A stretch of 64,000 nt of DNA from Rubrivivax sp. Its GTDB lineage: Bacteria > Pseudomonadota > Gammaproteobacteria > Burkholderiales > Burkholderiaceae_C. Positions within the stretch are counted from its first letter, which is position 1. Every line of letters begins with the position of its first letter. Both the position numbers and the translations under genes were made by a program. Shown here one piece after another: positions 24,097-32,902 of the stretch. Under the pieces are notes generated by a model that saw only the letters and a list, made by a program, of their open reading frames with translations, searched no databases and was not told where the DNA came from. The stretch covers positions 28,164-92,163 of the forward strand of contig JAEUPF010000092.1 of NCBI GenBank assembly GCA_016790425.1, given 5' to 3'.

Positions 24097-24836
24097 ATGC
24101 CGATTCGCCTGCCCCGACCCTTGCGCGTCCTTGTTGCCGGCGCCCCTTTGCTGCTGGCGCTGCTGCCCCTGTTGCCGGCGCAGGCGCAGGACTGGCCGAA
24201 CAAGCCGGTGCGCGTGATCGTCCCCTTCCCGCCCGGCGGCGGCACCGACACGGTGGCGCGGCCGCTCACGGCCAAGCTCTCGCAGTTGAGCGGCCAGCAG
24301 TTCGTCATCGACAACCGCGGCGGGGCCGGCGGCACCATCGGCGCGGCGATGGCGGCCAAGAGCCCGGCCGACGGCTACACGGTGCTGCTGTCGCCGGTGC
24401 ACGTGGCGGTGGCCGTCACCGCCTACAAGAGCCTGCCGTACGACCTGGAGAAGGACCTGCTGCCGGTGACGACGGTGGCCATCTTCCCCGACGTGCTGGT
24501 GGCCGCCACGCGCGTGCCGGCCAGGACGCTGCCCGAGCGGCCAAGCGCTCGCCCTCGTTCCCCGACATTCCCACGGCGATGGAGCAGGGCCTGGCGGGTT
24601 TCGAGGTGACGAGCTGGTACGGCCTGTGGGTGCCCGCCGGCACGCCGCCGGCCGTGGCGCAGCGGCTGCACGCGCTGGTGCTAAAGGCGTTCGAAGACGC
24701 CGAGATGCGCGAGCTGTGGTTCAAGCTCGGCGCCGAAACCGGCGGCATGCCCGGCGCCGAGTTCGACGCCTTCGTGCGCAAGGAAGTGCAGAAGTGGGGG
24801 CGGGTGGTGAAGGCGGCGGGGGTGGTGATCGAGTAG
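24097..24836 (+). pseudogene. Bug/TctC-type solute-binding protein gene broken by an internal deletion and frameshift
   Basis: Remnant of a periplasmic tripartite-tricarboxylate-type (Bug) receptor. From the ATG at 24097 the frame gives a signal peptide and the family N-terminus (WPNKPVRVIVPFPPGGGTDTVARPL, then FVIDNRGGAGGTIGA, then LPYDLEKDLLPVT) up to TLPE at about 24539. The sequence then jumps, in another frame, to AKRSPSFPDIPTAMEQG and runs to the normal C-terminus (FVRKEVQKWGRVVKAAGVVIE) at 24836. About 90 codons between these points, including the ligand-binding middle part, are missing, and the total length of 740 bases is not a multiple of three. It converges on an intact Bug gene of different sequence. 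Confidence 0.87.
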
Positions 24837-24868
24837 CCGCGCAGCCGGGTCCCGCGCTCGCCGGCACC

Positions 24869-25876
24869 CTACTTCGGCTCGACCCCCGCGCGCTTGGCCA
24901 ACGCGGCCCAGCGGGCGCTCTCGCGGCGGCAGAACTCGGCGAATTCGTCGGGGTTGCGGGCGTTGATCAGGCCGCCCATCGCCTCGATGCGCTCGCGCAC
25001 TTCCTTGCTGCGGCCGGCCTTGACGATGGCCGCGCCGAGCCGCTCGACCACGTCGCGCGGCGTGTCCTTGGGTGCCCAGTAGCCGTGCCAGGTGCTGGTG
25101 TCGATGCCGGCCAGGCCCAGCTCGGCGAAGGTCGGCACCTCGGGGTAGGCGGGCACGCGGCGGCTGCTCGTCACCGCCAATGCACGGAGCTTGCCGGCCT
25201 TCAGCAGCGGGCTGGCGGCAAGCAACGCTTCCATCTGGAACGTGACGCGCCCGGCCGCCACGTCCACCTGCGCCGACGTGCCGGCCTTGTAGGGAACGGT
25301 GTTGACCTTGACGCCGGTCTGGTCGCCCCACAGTTCCGCGGCCAGATGCGAAGAGGCGCCGATGAAGGTGGCGTAGTCGGCCGGCCTGGGCTGCGCTTTC
25401 GCCCAGGCGACGAACTCGGCGTGGGTGCGCGCTGGAACCGACTCGGCCGAGATCACCAGCGCCAGCGGCACCTCGGTCACTTGGGCCACCGGCACGAAGT
25501 CGGCCAGCGGGTCGTAGCCGAGGCCGGCCTGCACGCTGGGCAGGATGACGTGGATCGACGAGTTCGCCAGCAGCGTGTAGCCGTCGGGCTTCGCGCGGGC
25601 CACCTGGCGCGCGCCGATGGCACCCGACGCGCCGGCCAGGTTCTCGGCGATGAAGCTCTGGCCGAACTCGCCTTCGAGCTGCTGGTTGACGAGCCGCGCC
25701 ATCACGTCGACGTTGCCGCCGGGCGTGAAGGGCACCACCACGCGCACCGGGCGCGCGGGGTAGGCCTGCGCCAGTGCCGGCCGCGCGGCCAGCGCACCGG
25801 CCAGGCCGGCGCCGACGGTGGCACCGAGGCCGAGTACCAGCCGCCGGCGATGCTGCTGTCGTTGTGTCCGCTGCAT
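24869..25876 (-). CDS. Bug family tripartite tricarboxylate transporter substrate-binding protein
   Basis: A 335-residue periplasmic receptor. The start MQRTQRQQHRRRLVLGLGA looks like a Tat-type signal (R-R-R-L), cut near ALAQA. The mature part has the Bug pattern YPARPVRVVVPFTPGGNVDVMARL, ENLAGASGAIGARQVARAKPDGYTLL, the ligand-loop region FIGASSHLAAELWGDQTGVKVNTVPYKAG, and SRRVPAYPEVPTFAELG. A strong ribosome site (AGGAGA) precedes the ATG at 25876, which decides the start. No TctA/TctB membrane genes are near, which is common for Bug genes in Burkholderiales. It follows the SDR and UroD-like genes on the same strand and probably delivers their substrate, likely a carboxylate; this is inference. 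Confidence 0.93.
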   Translation of the reverse strand: MQRTQRQQHRRRLVLGLGATVGAGLAGALAARPALAQAYPARPVRVVVPFTPGGNVDVMARLVNQQLEGEFGQSFIAENLAGASGAIGARQVARAKPDGYTLLANSSIHVILPSVQAGLGYDPLADFVPVAQVTEVPLALVISAESVPARTHAEFVAWAKAQPRPADYATFIGASSHLAAELWGDQTGVKVNTVPYKAGTSAQVDVAAGRVTFQMEALLAASPLLKAGKLRALAVTSSRRVPAYPEVPTFAELGLAGIDTSTWHGYWAPKDTPRDVVERLGAAIVKAGRSKEVRERIEAMGGLINARNPDEFAEFCRRESARWAALAKRAGVEPK

Positions 25877-25919
25877 GACGCTTCTCCTCTTGTGATTGAA
25901 GTGTTGGCGCGGCGCGCCC

Positions 25920-26708
25920 CTACCAGAGCCCGCCGTGGGCGCCACCGTCGATGGCGAGCGCCTGGCCGTTGATGAAACCGGCGTGTGCCGAACACAGGAA
26001 AGCGCAGCAGGCGCCGAACTCGTCGGGCACGCCCCAGCGGCCGGCCGGCGTGAGCGAGAGCCGCTCGGTCTCCACCGTGGCGATGTCCGTGTGCCGCTCG
26101 CGCGCCAGGCGCTCGGTCTGGGCCACCTGGGTCTCGGAGGCGAACACGCCCGGCAGCAGCGAATTGAAGGTGACGTTGCGGCGCGCCCAGGCGGCGTTGC
26201 GGCTGGCCGCCTTGAGGTAGGCCGAGAGCCCCAGCCGCGCCACGGAGGGCAGCGCCAGCTCCCACTCGGGGTTCTTGATCAGGCGCGAGGTGACCGCCAC
26301 CACGCGGCCGAAGCCGCGCGCGGCCATGCCGGGCGCGACGCCGGCCACCAGCGCCATCTGCGCCAGCAGCATCGACTGCAGCGCCGACTGCACTGCAGCC
26401 GCGTCGGCATCGCCGTGGCGCTGCGTTGCTGCCGGCCAGCCGCCGCTCAGCACCAGGATGTCGGGCGCCGGGCATTCGCGCAAGATCGCCGCGCAGCCGG
26501 CGTCGCTCGTGCTGTCGGCGGCGAGCGCGCGCGCCTGCACCCCATGGCGCGCGCGCAGCGCAGCGGCGGCGGCTTCGAGGTTCGCAGCCTCACGCGCCAC
26601 GAGAACGACTTGCGCGCCGGCTTCGGCCAGGCGACCGGCGCATGCGAAACCGAGGCCCCGGCTGGCGCCGCAGATGAGCGCCAGGCGGCCGCGGATGCCG
26701 AGGTCCAT
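25920..26708 (-). CDS. Short-chain dehydrogenase/reductase family protein without the usual YxxxK pair
   Basis: A 262-residue Rossmann-fold protein. The cofactor motif GASRGLGFACAGRLAEAGAQVVLVAR is intact, and ILVLSGGWP stands in place of NNAG. VVAVTSRLIKN holds the region of the catalytic serine, but the position of the catalytic tyrosine reads SVARLGLSAYLKAASRN and no Y-x3-K can be aligned. This subgroup, often labelled FabG-like, commonly lacks the pair. The end NGQALAIDGGAHGGLW is typical. It lies 21 bases after the UroD-like gene and 43 bases before the Bug gene, so the three form one small operon. Substrate unknown. Confidence 0.88.
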   Translation of the reverse strand: MDLGIRGRLALICGASRGLGFACAGRLAEAGAQVVLVAREAANLEAAAAALRARHGVQARALAADSTSDAGCAAILRECPAPDILVLSGGWPAATQRHGDADAAAVQSALQSMLLAQMALVAGVAPGMAARGFGRVVAVTSRLIKNPEWELALPSVARLGLSAYLKAASRNAAWARRNVTFNSLLPGVFASETQVAQTERLARERHTDIATVETERLSLTPAGRWGVPDEFGACCAFLCSAHAGFINGQALAIDGGAHGGLW

Positions 26709-26729
26709 GTGCCCGGCGGGCCGTTCGGG

Positions 26730-27767
26730 TCAGTGCACCCGGCGCGGCTTGAAGGCGCGCGCGGCCTCGAACACCGCATCGATCAGCGGCTCGGGCGTGC
26801 CGGGGTTGATCGAGCAATCGGGCCCGAGCACGTGGCCCACGCCGCCGGTGCGCTCCAGCGAGGCCAGCACATGCGCGGCCAGCGCCTCGGGCGACATCTG
26901 CGCAAAGGATGGCTTGCCGGGCATGCCCGCCAGCAGCGTCTTGCCGCAGAGCGCGCGCATCTCTTGCAGGCCGGGGTTGCCCGGCGTGGTGGCCCAGCTC
27001 ACGAGCGGCGCGGCGAAGTCCTTGAACCAGTCGGCCTCGATGCGCTCGCCGCAGATGTGGACGATGTTCGCCCAGGCGCCGGCGGCCGCGGCGGCGCCGA
27101 GGATGGCTTCGTCGAACGGCCGCTGGAAGCGCTCCCACTCAGCGCGCGTCACCTCGCCGGCGTTGATGGTCTTGGTGGCGTAGAAGATGCCGTCGACGCC
27201 GGCGTCCATGCACAGCAGCGTGAAGTGCTCCAGTGTGCGCGCGATGTGGCCGAGCGCGCGCTCGAGCTCCGCGGGTGCTTCGCGCTGCAGCGCCAGCACG
27301 GCGGCGGCGCCGCCGCGGTGCATCATCGTCAGGTTCATCATCGGCGCGAAGACGGTGGCGACGATCGGCACCTCGGGGCCGAGCGCGGCGCGAACCTGGC
27401 GCATCGCCTGCACCTGTTCGCCCAGGGCGCCGCGGCTGGCGTCGGCGGTGCCGATCTGCGCCAGGTCGGCCGCGCTGGCCAGCGAATGGCGCGTGACGAG
27501 CGGCCATTGGTCGGGGCGCGTCGAGCGCTGGTACTCCAGGCCCCACATCTCGCCGAAGCACTGCGCGCGCATCTGCGGCTTCAGCAGGTCGAGCTCGAAG
27601 CGCTCGGCCAGGCGCACCGACGCGGCGGTGAGTGCCTGCGCCGAATGTTCCTGCGTGAAGTCGTGCAGCCAGACCGAGGCGGGCACGCGGTCGGGCACAT
27701 CGCCGCGCAGGGCGGCTTGCAGGCGTTGGCGGGGGGTCATTCTCGTGCGGCTGAAGTGCTGCAGCAT
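26730..27767 (-). CDS. UroD-superfamily methyltransferase-like protein (MtaA/CmuA-type zinc site)
   Basis: A 345-residue protein of the uroporphyrinogen-decarboxylase superfamily, but probably not a heme enzyme: the Arg-rich N-terminal substrate motif of HemE is absent. Instead it keeps NIVHICGERI (His-x-Cys) near residues 237-246 and GPDCSINPGTP near 310-320, which match the His, Cys and Cys zinc ligands of corrinoid:thiol methyltransferases such as MtaA and CmuA. ARTLEHFTLLCMDAGVDGIFYATK is the usual barrel strand. The ATG at 27767 has a ribosome site (GAGGG); ATG 27740 is an alternative. A methyl-transfer role in catabolism of a methylated acid brought in by the Bug protein is inference. 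No corrinoid-protein gene is in view. Confidence 0.85.
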   Translation of the reverse strand: MLQHFSRTRMTPRQRLQAALRGDVPDRVPASVWLHDFTQEHSAQALTAASVRLAERFELDLLKPQMRAQCFGEMWGLEYQRSTRPDQWPLVTRHSLASAADLAQIGTADASRGALGEQVQAMRQVRAALGPEVPIVATVFAPMMNLTMMHRGGAAAVLALQREAPAELERALGHIARTLEHFTLLCMDAGVDGIFYATKTINAGEVTRAEWERFQRPFDEAILGAAAAAGAWANIVHICGERIEADWFKDFAAPLVSWATTPGNPGLQEMRALCGKTLLAGMPGKPSFAQMSPEALAAHVLASLERTGGVGHVLGPDCSINPGTPEPLIDAVFEAARAFKPRRVH

Positions 27768-28031
27768 TGTGCCCTCAGCGGCACCGGCGGAAGGCGAACG
27801 CCTGTCATTGCGCGGCGGAGCAGCCGGGCCGCACGCTGCGCGGATGCCCCACGGTCGATCGCGAATCGACCGCTTGGCAGCGACGCTTTCAGCGAACGGG
27901 TCCGCGCAGCCAGCTGACAAGCAGCGGTGCGACCAGCAGCAACCCGACCCGTCCGGCAGCTAGCTGCGGGTGCGAGGTCGAAGTCGGGCCAGTGCCTCTG
28001 TCACGGTTTTTGAGCGGCCACGCGAGGGGCG

Positions 28032-29099
28032 TCACCGCAGGGCAGAACCCTTTGCTTGCCCTTCGGCAGGCGACCGCTTCGGGGGCAATGAAGGTTCGGC
28101 GTCAGGGTCTGACGCCCACTGGCTGCACGTCAGAAACGTGGACTGAGCATTGGGCTGCCAGATGGCCCATTCGGGCGCTGAGCCGATATCTGCGAGCAGT
28201 TCTTTCGCCACGAGCTTGTCGCCGGCAATGCAGGCGTGGTATGCGAAGATGTTCTTGTTCCATGCGGTTGGGAAGCGCCTGTTCCACAGCGTCAAACCTG
28301 ACTTCATTCGCTCCCAGTCCACCAGGGACTGCGAGTACATTGTCCGACCGAATTGGTCTTGCTCGGCGCCCGAGTAAAGGCGGGCATAAATCTCCAAGCC
28401 AAACTCGGGCGGAGCCGCCTTGGTCGCACGAAGAATGAATGAATCCACTGCCTGCGCATTGCCGTACCACTTGGGCAGAAAGTAGTGCAACGTGAATTGG
28501 TAGAGGCGAAAGTCGCCTGGATTCCTCGCAACTCCCGCCTCAAAGAGGCTCAAGACCGCATCAGGCGGCGCTCCGGCGTTGCGCATGGCGTTGAGGAGCC
28601 AAACATGCCAAGACGTGCTGCGGCTCGCCACGCCCTCGCTCTGCAGGAGGAAGTTGGTTGCTCGATTGACGTAATCGGTGTAGGTTTTCCAGGCCTGAGG
28701 CGGCACGGTGTTCGCATAACCACCGCCGCGAACGTACAGGGCATATGAGAGGAGCGCGCTCGCATGGAGGATGTAGGGAAGCGGCTCCTCCCGAGCGGCC
28801 TCGGTCCACTGCCTCGTTCTGGCGATGTCAGTTTGAAGCTGTTCGGCACCAAAGGTGCGGGTGGTTTCGCTGAGGCCATCGAAGAAGAGAAGCATCTTGG
28901 ACGCGCCGCTCGATGTCCGCTCTCTCAAGAAATCGCTGTACTTGGTGTGTTGGCGAATCAGGTCCGATAAATCACCGGAGGCGTAGGCCACGCTGGCGGC
29001 AGCCTTCACCTCGTTTCGCTCGGATTGCTCGCTCGACCGTGCCGTTCCGAAAGAAACGAACAAGATCGCTGCGATCAGCGTGGTGCACAAGCCTTGCAT
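28032..29099 (-). CDS. Secreted hypothetical protein, helical-repeat type
   Basis: A 355-residue protein with a signal peptide (MQGLCTTLIAAILFVSFGTARS). I cannot name it with confidence. The middle (AGVARNPGDFRLYQFTLHYFLPKWYGNAQAVDSFILRAT) resembles the HYxLPKWxG pattern of DUF4034-like, TPR-related proteins. Tryptophans and aromatics are frequent, and the C-terminus is low-complexity (SLPPKRSPAEGQAKG). Base composition is clearly less GC-rich than on both sides, and codon use includes many A/T-ending codons (AAA, TTT, GAA), so acquisition by transfer is likely. No neighbour suggests a function. Confidence 0.75.
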   Translation of the reverse strand: MQGLCTTLIAAILFVSFGTARSSEQSERNEVKAAASVAYASGDLSDLIRQHTKYSDFLRERTSSGASKMLLFFDGLSETTRTFGAEQLQTDIARTRQWTEAAREEPLPYILHASALLSYALYVRGGGYANTVPPQAWKTYTDYVNRATNFLLQSEGVASRSTSWHVWLLNAMRNAGAPPDAVLSLFEAGVARNPGDFRLYQFTLHYFLPKWYGNAQAVDSFILRATKAAPPEFGLEIYARLYSGAEQDQFGRTMYSQSLVDWERMKSGLTLWNRRFPTAWNKNIFAYHACIAGDKLVAKELLADIGSAPEWAIWQPNAQSTFLTCSQWASDPDAEPSLPPKRSPAEGQAKGSALR

Positions 29100-29134
29100 G
29101 GATTGGGGTCCGGGGTGGGTCGCGAGGTCTGCCC

Positions 29135-30022
29135 TCAATCGACGAAGAAGTCCGGCAGGAAATTCCTGTTCCCCGGCGTCACCGCGTACCGGTCGAAATC
29201 GGTCACGCCGTGCTTGCCCAGCAGTTCGTCGTCGATGAAGAAGTTGCCGGTCGTCGCCTTCGCGTCGCTGGTGAGGATGAACCACGCGGCGTCAGCCAGG
29301 ATCTCGGGCTTGCGGCACATCGCGATGTCCACGCCGGGAATCATCTGCAGCGCCGCGGTGGCGATGGCGGTGCGCGGCCACAGGCTGTTGACGGCGATGC
29401 CGTGCGCTCGAAACTCGCCGGCGTGGCCGAGGGTGCATTCGCTCATGCCGTACTTGGCCATCGTGTAGGCCACGTGGGGCTTGAACCAGTGCTCCTTCAT
29501 CGACAGCGGCGGGCTCATGTTGAGCACGTGCGGGTTGCGGCCGGCCCTGGCGCTCTTGACGAGTTCGCCCAGGCACGCCTGGGTGCAGCAGTAGGTGCCG
29601 CGCACGTTGACGCCGAACATCAGGTCGAAGCGCTTCATCGGCGTCATCGGTGTCGGTGTCAGGCTGATGGCGCTGGCGTTGTTGACGAGGATGTCGATGC
29701 CGCCGAAGCGTTGCACCGCCGCCGCCACGGCGGCGGCCACCGCGTTCTCGTCGCGGATGTCGGTCTGCACGGGCAGCGCCTGGCCGCCGTCGGCGACGAT
29801 CTCCTCGGCGGCGCTGTAGAGCGTGCCCGGCAGCTTGGGGTTCGGCTCGGTGGTCTTGGCCACCAGCACGATGTTGGCGCCGTCGGCAGCGGCGCGCTTG
29901 GCGATGGCCAGGCCGATGCCGCGGCTGGCGCCGGTGATGAAGAGCGTGCGGCCCTTCAGGCTGCGCCCGCCGGTCGCCGCCGGCGACGTTGTTGGTGCTG
30001 CTGCTGGGGCTGCTGCGTTCAT
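29135..30022 (-). CDS. SDR family NAD(P)-dependent oxidoreductase (HSDL2-like)
   Basis: A 295-residue dehydrogenase. Rossmann motif TLFITGASRGIGLAIAKRAAADGANIVLVAK, structural ILVNNASAISL, and catalytic Ser plus YTMAKYG (Y-x3-K) are intact, as in hydroxysteroid-dehydrogenase-like protein 2 and its bacterial relatives (note KTTEPNPKLPGTLYSAAEEI, typical of that group). An Ala/Pro/Thr-rich stretch of about 20 residues precedes the fold. A ribosome site (AGGAG) supports the ATG at 30022. It is the last gene of the fatty-acid oxidation cluster and probably acts on a lipid-derived substrate; which one is unknown. Confidence 0.91.
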   Translation of the reverse strand: MNAAAPAAAPTTSPAATGGRSLKGRTLFITGASRGIGLAIAKRAAADGANIVLVAKTTEPNPKLPGTLYSAAEEIVADGGQALPVQTDIRDENAVAAAVAAAVQRFGGIDILVNNASAISLTPTPMTPMKRFDLMFGVNVRGTYCCTQACLGELVKSARAGRNPHVLNMSPPLSMKEHWFKPHVAYTMAKYGMSECTLGHAGEFRAHGIAVNSLWPRTAIATAALQMIPGVDIAMCRKPEILADAAWFILTSDAKATTGNFFIDDELLGKHGVTDFDRYAVTPGNRNFLPDFFVD

Positions 30023-30095
30023 CGTCGCTCCTGGCTTCGTCGTTGTGGGTCCGGTGGCCGATTCCTGCTGCGCCCGTGCCGGTGGCCAAGCGGCT

Positions 30096-30827
30096 TCACC
30101 GCGCCATCAGCGAAGCCAGATGGATCGCAATGTCGTGCGCCACCTGGCGGTAGGCGCGCACGCCGGGGTGGAACCCGTCGGGGGCCATCACGCCGCGGTT
30201 GAGCACGAGTTCCAGCGGCACGTGCGAGACGTCGCCGCGCGTGGCGGCCCACTCGGCCAGCGCGCGGTCGTGCCGGCGCGCGTCGGCGCCGGCGATCCAG
30301 CGCAGCGGCTGCGGCAGCCCGGGGAAGTGGTGCACCGGCGGCAGCGGCGCGAAGGCGACATGGCGCACGCCGTGCGCGTTGCGCAGCCGGTTGGCCAGCG
30401 CCTCGCGCGCGGCGACGGCGCGGCGCGAGGGAACCTGGTCGACGACGTCGTTGACGCCGGTGACGATGACGGCGAAGTCGGCGGCGAAGGCGCCGGCCGG
30501 CTCTGCGGCCAGTTCGCGTGCCAGGTGCTCGTGCATCTGCGCCGTCGTCAGCCCGGAGCGCGCGTGCAGCCGCCAGTGCACGCGGCGGCCGCTGAGCGCG
30601 GCCAGCGTCTGCGCCACCGGAAGCGCCAGTGCGTCGCGCTGATGCTCGACGCCGACACCGGCCGCCGAAGAGTCGCCGGCGATCAGCACGGAGACCTCGA
30701 GCGGCCCGTCGCCGACACTGCCGGCACGTTCACCCTCGGCCTCGGGCAGGCGCGGCAGCCGCGAACGCGCGAGCAGCGCCTGCGCCACCAGCAGCGGGCT
30801 CAGCAGGAGTTTGGCGGTCAGCGACAT
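30096..30827 (-). CDS. SGNH/GDSL-type esterase
   Basis: A 243-residue hydrolase with an N-terminal hydrophobic segment (LTAKLLLSPLLVAQALLA) that may act as a signal or anchor. The four SGNH blocks are visible: VLIAGDSSAAGVG (nucleophile Ser), SGLTT with the oxyanion Gly, VIVTGVNDV (Asn), and DGFHPGVRAYRQVA (Asp and His). It would cut ester bonds, probably of lipids, given its place between an SDR and an enoyl-CoA hydratase in the beta-oxidation cluster. Confidence 0.9.
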   Translation of the reverse strand: MSLTAKLLLSPLLVAQALLARSRLPRLPEAEGERAGSVGDGPLEVSVLIAGDSSAAGVGVEHQRDALALPVAQTLAALSGRRVHWRLHARSGLTTAQMHEHLARELAAEPAGAFAADFAVIVTGVNDVVDQVPSRRAVAAREALANRLRNAHGVRHVAFAPLPPVHHFPGLPQPLRWIAGADARRHDRALAEWAATRGDVSHVPLELVLNRGVMAPDGFHPGVRAYRQVAHDIAIHLASLMAR

Positions 30828-30862
30828 CGGCGCGTTGGTTCCCTGTCTCGCCGCGCCTCGCT

Positions 30863-31645
30863 TCAGAACTTCGAGAAGTCGGGCTTGCGCTTCTGGAAGA
30901 ACGCCTGGAAGGCTTCCATCGCCTCGGGGCTGCGCAGCCGCTCGCCGAAGATGCGGCCCTCGGTGCGGATGGTCTGCTCGACCAGTTCGCGCTGCGGCGC
31001 GCGCATCAGCCGCTTGGCTTCGCGCACCGCCGCCGGCGGCATGGCGTTGAAGCGCTCGGCCATGCGCCGCGCGTGGTTTGCCACTTCGCCGGCGGGGATC
31101 ACCGCGTTGGCGATGCCGAACTCCACCGCCTGCTCGGGCGTGATCGGCTCGCCCAGCAGCAGCTTCTCGGCCGCCCGCCGCCCGCCCATCAACTGCGGCA
31201 CGAGCAGGCTCGAGGCGAACTCGGGCACCAGGCCCAGGCTCACGAACGGCATCACCAGGCGCGCCTCGTCGGAGACGTAGACGAGGTCGCTGTGCAGCAG
31301 CATCGTCGTGCCCACGCCGATGGCAGCACCCGTGACGGCCACCACCACCGGCTTGTCGAAGCGCGCCAGCGTCATCAGGAAGCGGCCCACCGGCGTGCCC
31401 TCGACGGCGCTGCCTTCGCCACCCCCTTCGCGGCCGCGGGCCATGAAGTCCTCGAGGTCGTTGCCCGAAGTGAAGATGCCCGGCTGCCCGGTGAAGAGAA
31501 CGGCGCGCACGGCGGTGTCGGCGCTGGCCGACTCGAGCGCGTCGGCCATCGCGGTGTACATCGCCTGCGTCAGCGCGTTCTTCTTCTCGAGACGCGCGAT
31601 CTCGATCGTCGCCACGCCGTTGTGGACACCGGTGCGGATGGTCAT
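30863..31645 (-). CDS. Enoyl-CoA hydratase/isomerase family protein
   Basis: A 260-residue crotonase-fold enzyme of fatty-acid oxidation. The start VATIEIARLEKKNALTQAMY, the oxyanion-hole segments FTSGNDLEDF (about 58-67) and GAAIGVGTTMLLHSDLVYVSD (about 108-128), and the later MPFVSLGLVPEFASSLLVPQLMG are typical. The first catalytic glutamate of hydratases is not at the usual place (GVGTTMLLHSD), while a Glu is found in LVPEFAS, so an isomerase-like or variant role is possible. It is 34 bases downstream of the thiolase gene. Confidence 0.92.
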   Translation of the reverse strand: MTIRTGVHNGVATIEIARLEKKNALTQAMYTAMADALESASADTAVRAVLFTGQPGIFTSGNDLEDFMARGREGGGEGSAVEGTPVGRFLMTLARFDKPVVVAVTGAAIGVGTTMLLHSDLVYVSDEARLVMPFVSLGLVPEFASSLLVPQLMGGRRAAEKLLLGEPITPEQAVEFGIANAVIPAGEVANHARRMAERFNAMPPAAVREAKRLMRAPQRELVEQTIRTEGRIFGERLRSPEAMEAFQAFFQKRKPDFSKF

Positions 31646-31679
31646 GGGCTGCCTCGCCTTCGCGTCGGTTGGTTCTTCT

Positions 31680-32882
<1,203 letters not shown>

Positions 32883-32902
32883 GTCGTCTTCTCCCGGGCG
32901 GT

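Noticed and set aside
26730-27767. Assignment as hemE (uroporphyrinogen decarboxylase)
   Set aside because: The N-terminal Arg-containing substrate motif of HemE is absent and methyltransferase-type zinc ligands are present.
27768-28031. Search for a small gene in the largest intergenic gap
   Set aside because: Frames present have no ribosome site, domain or plausible codon use.
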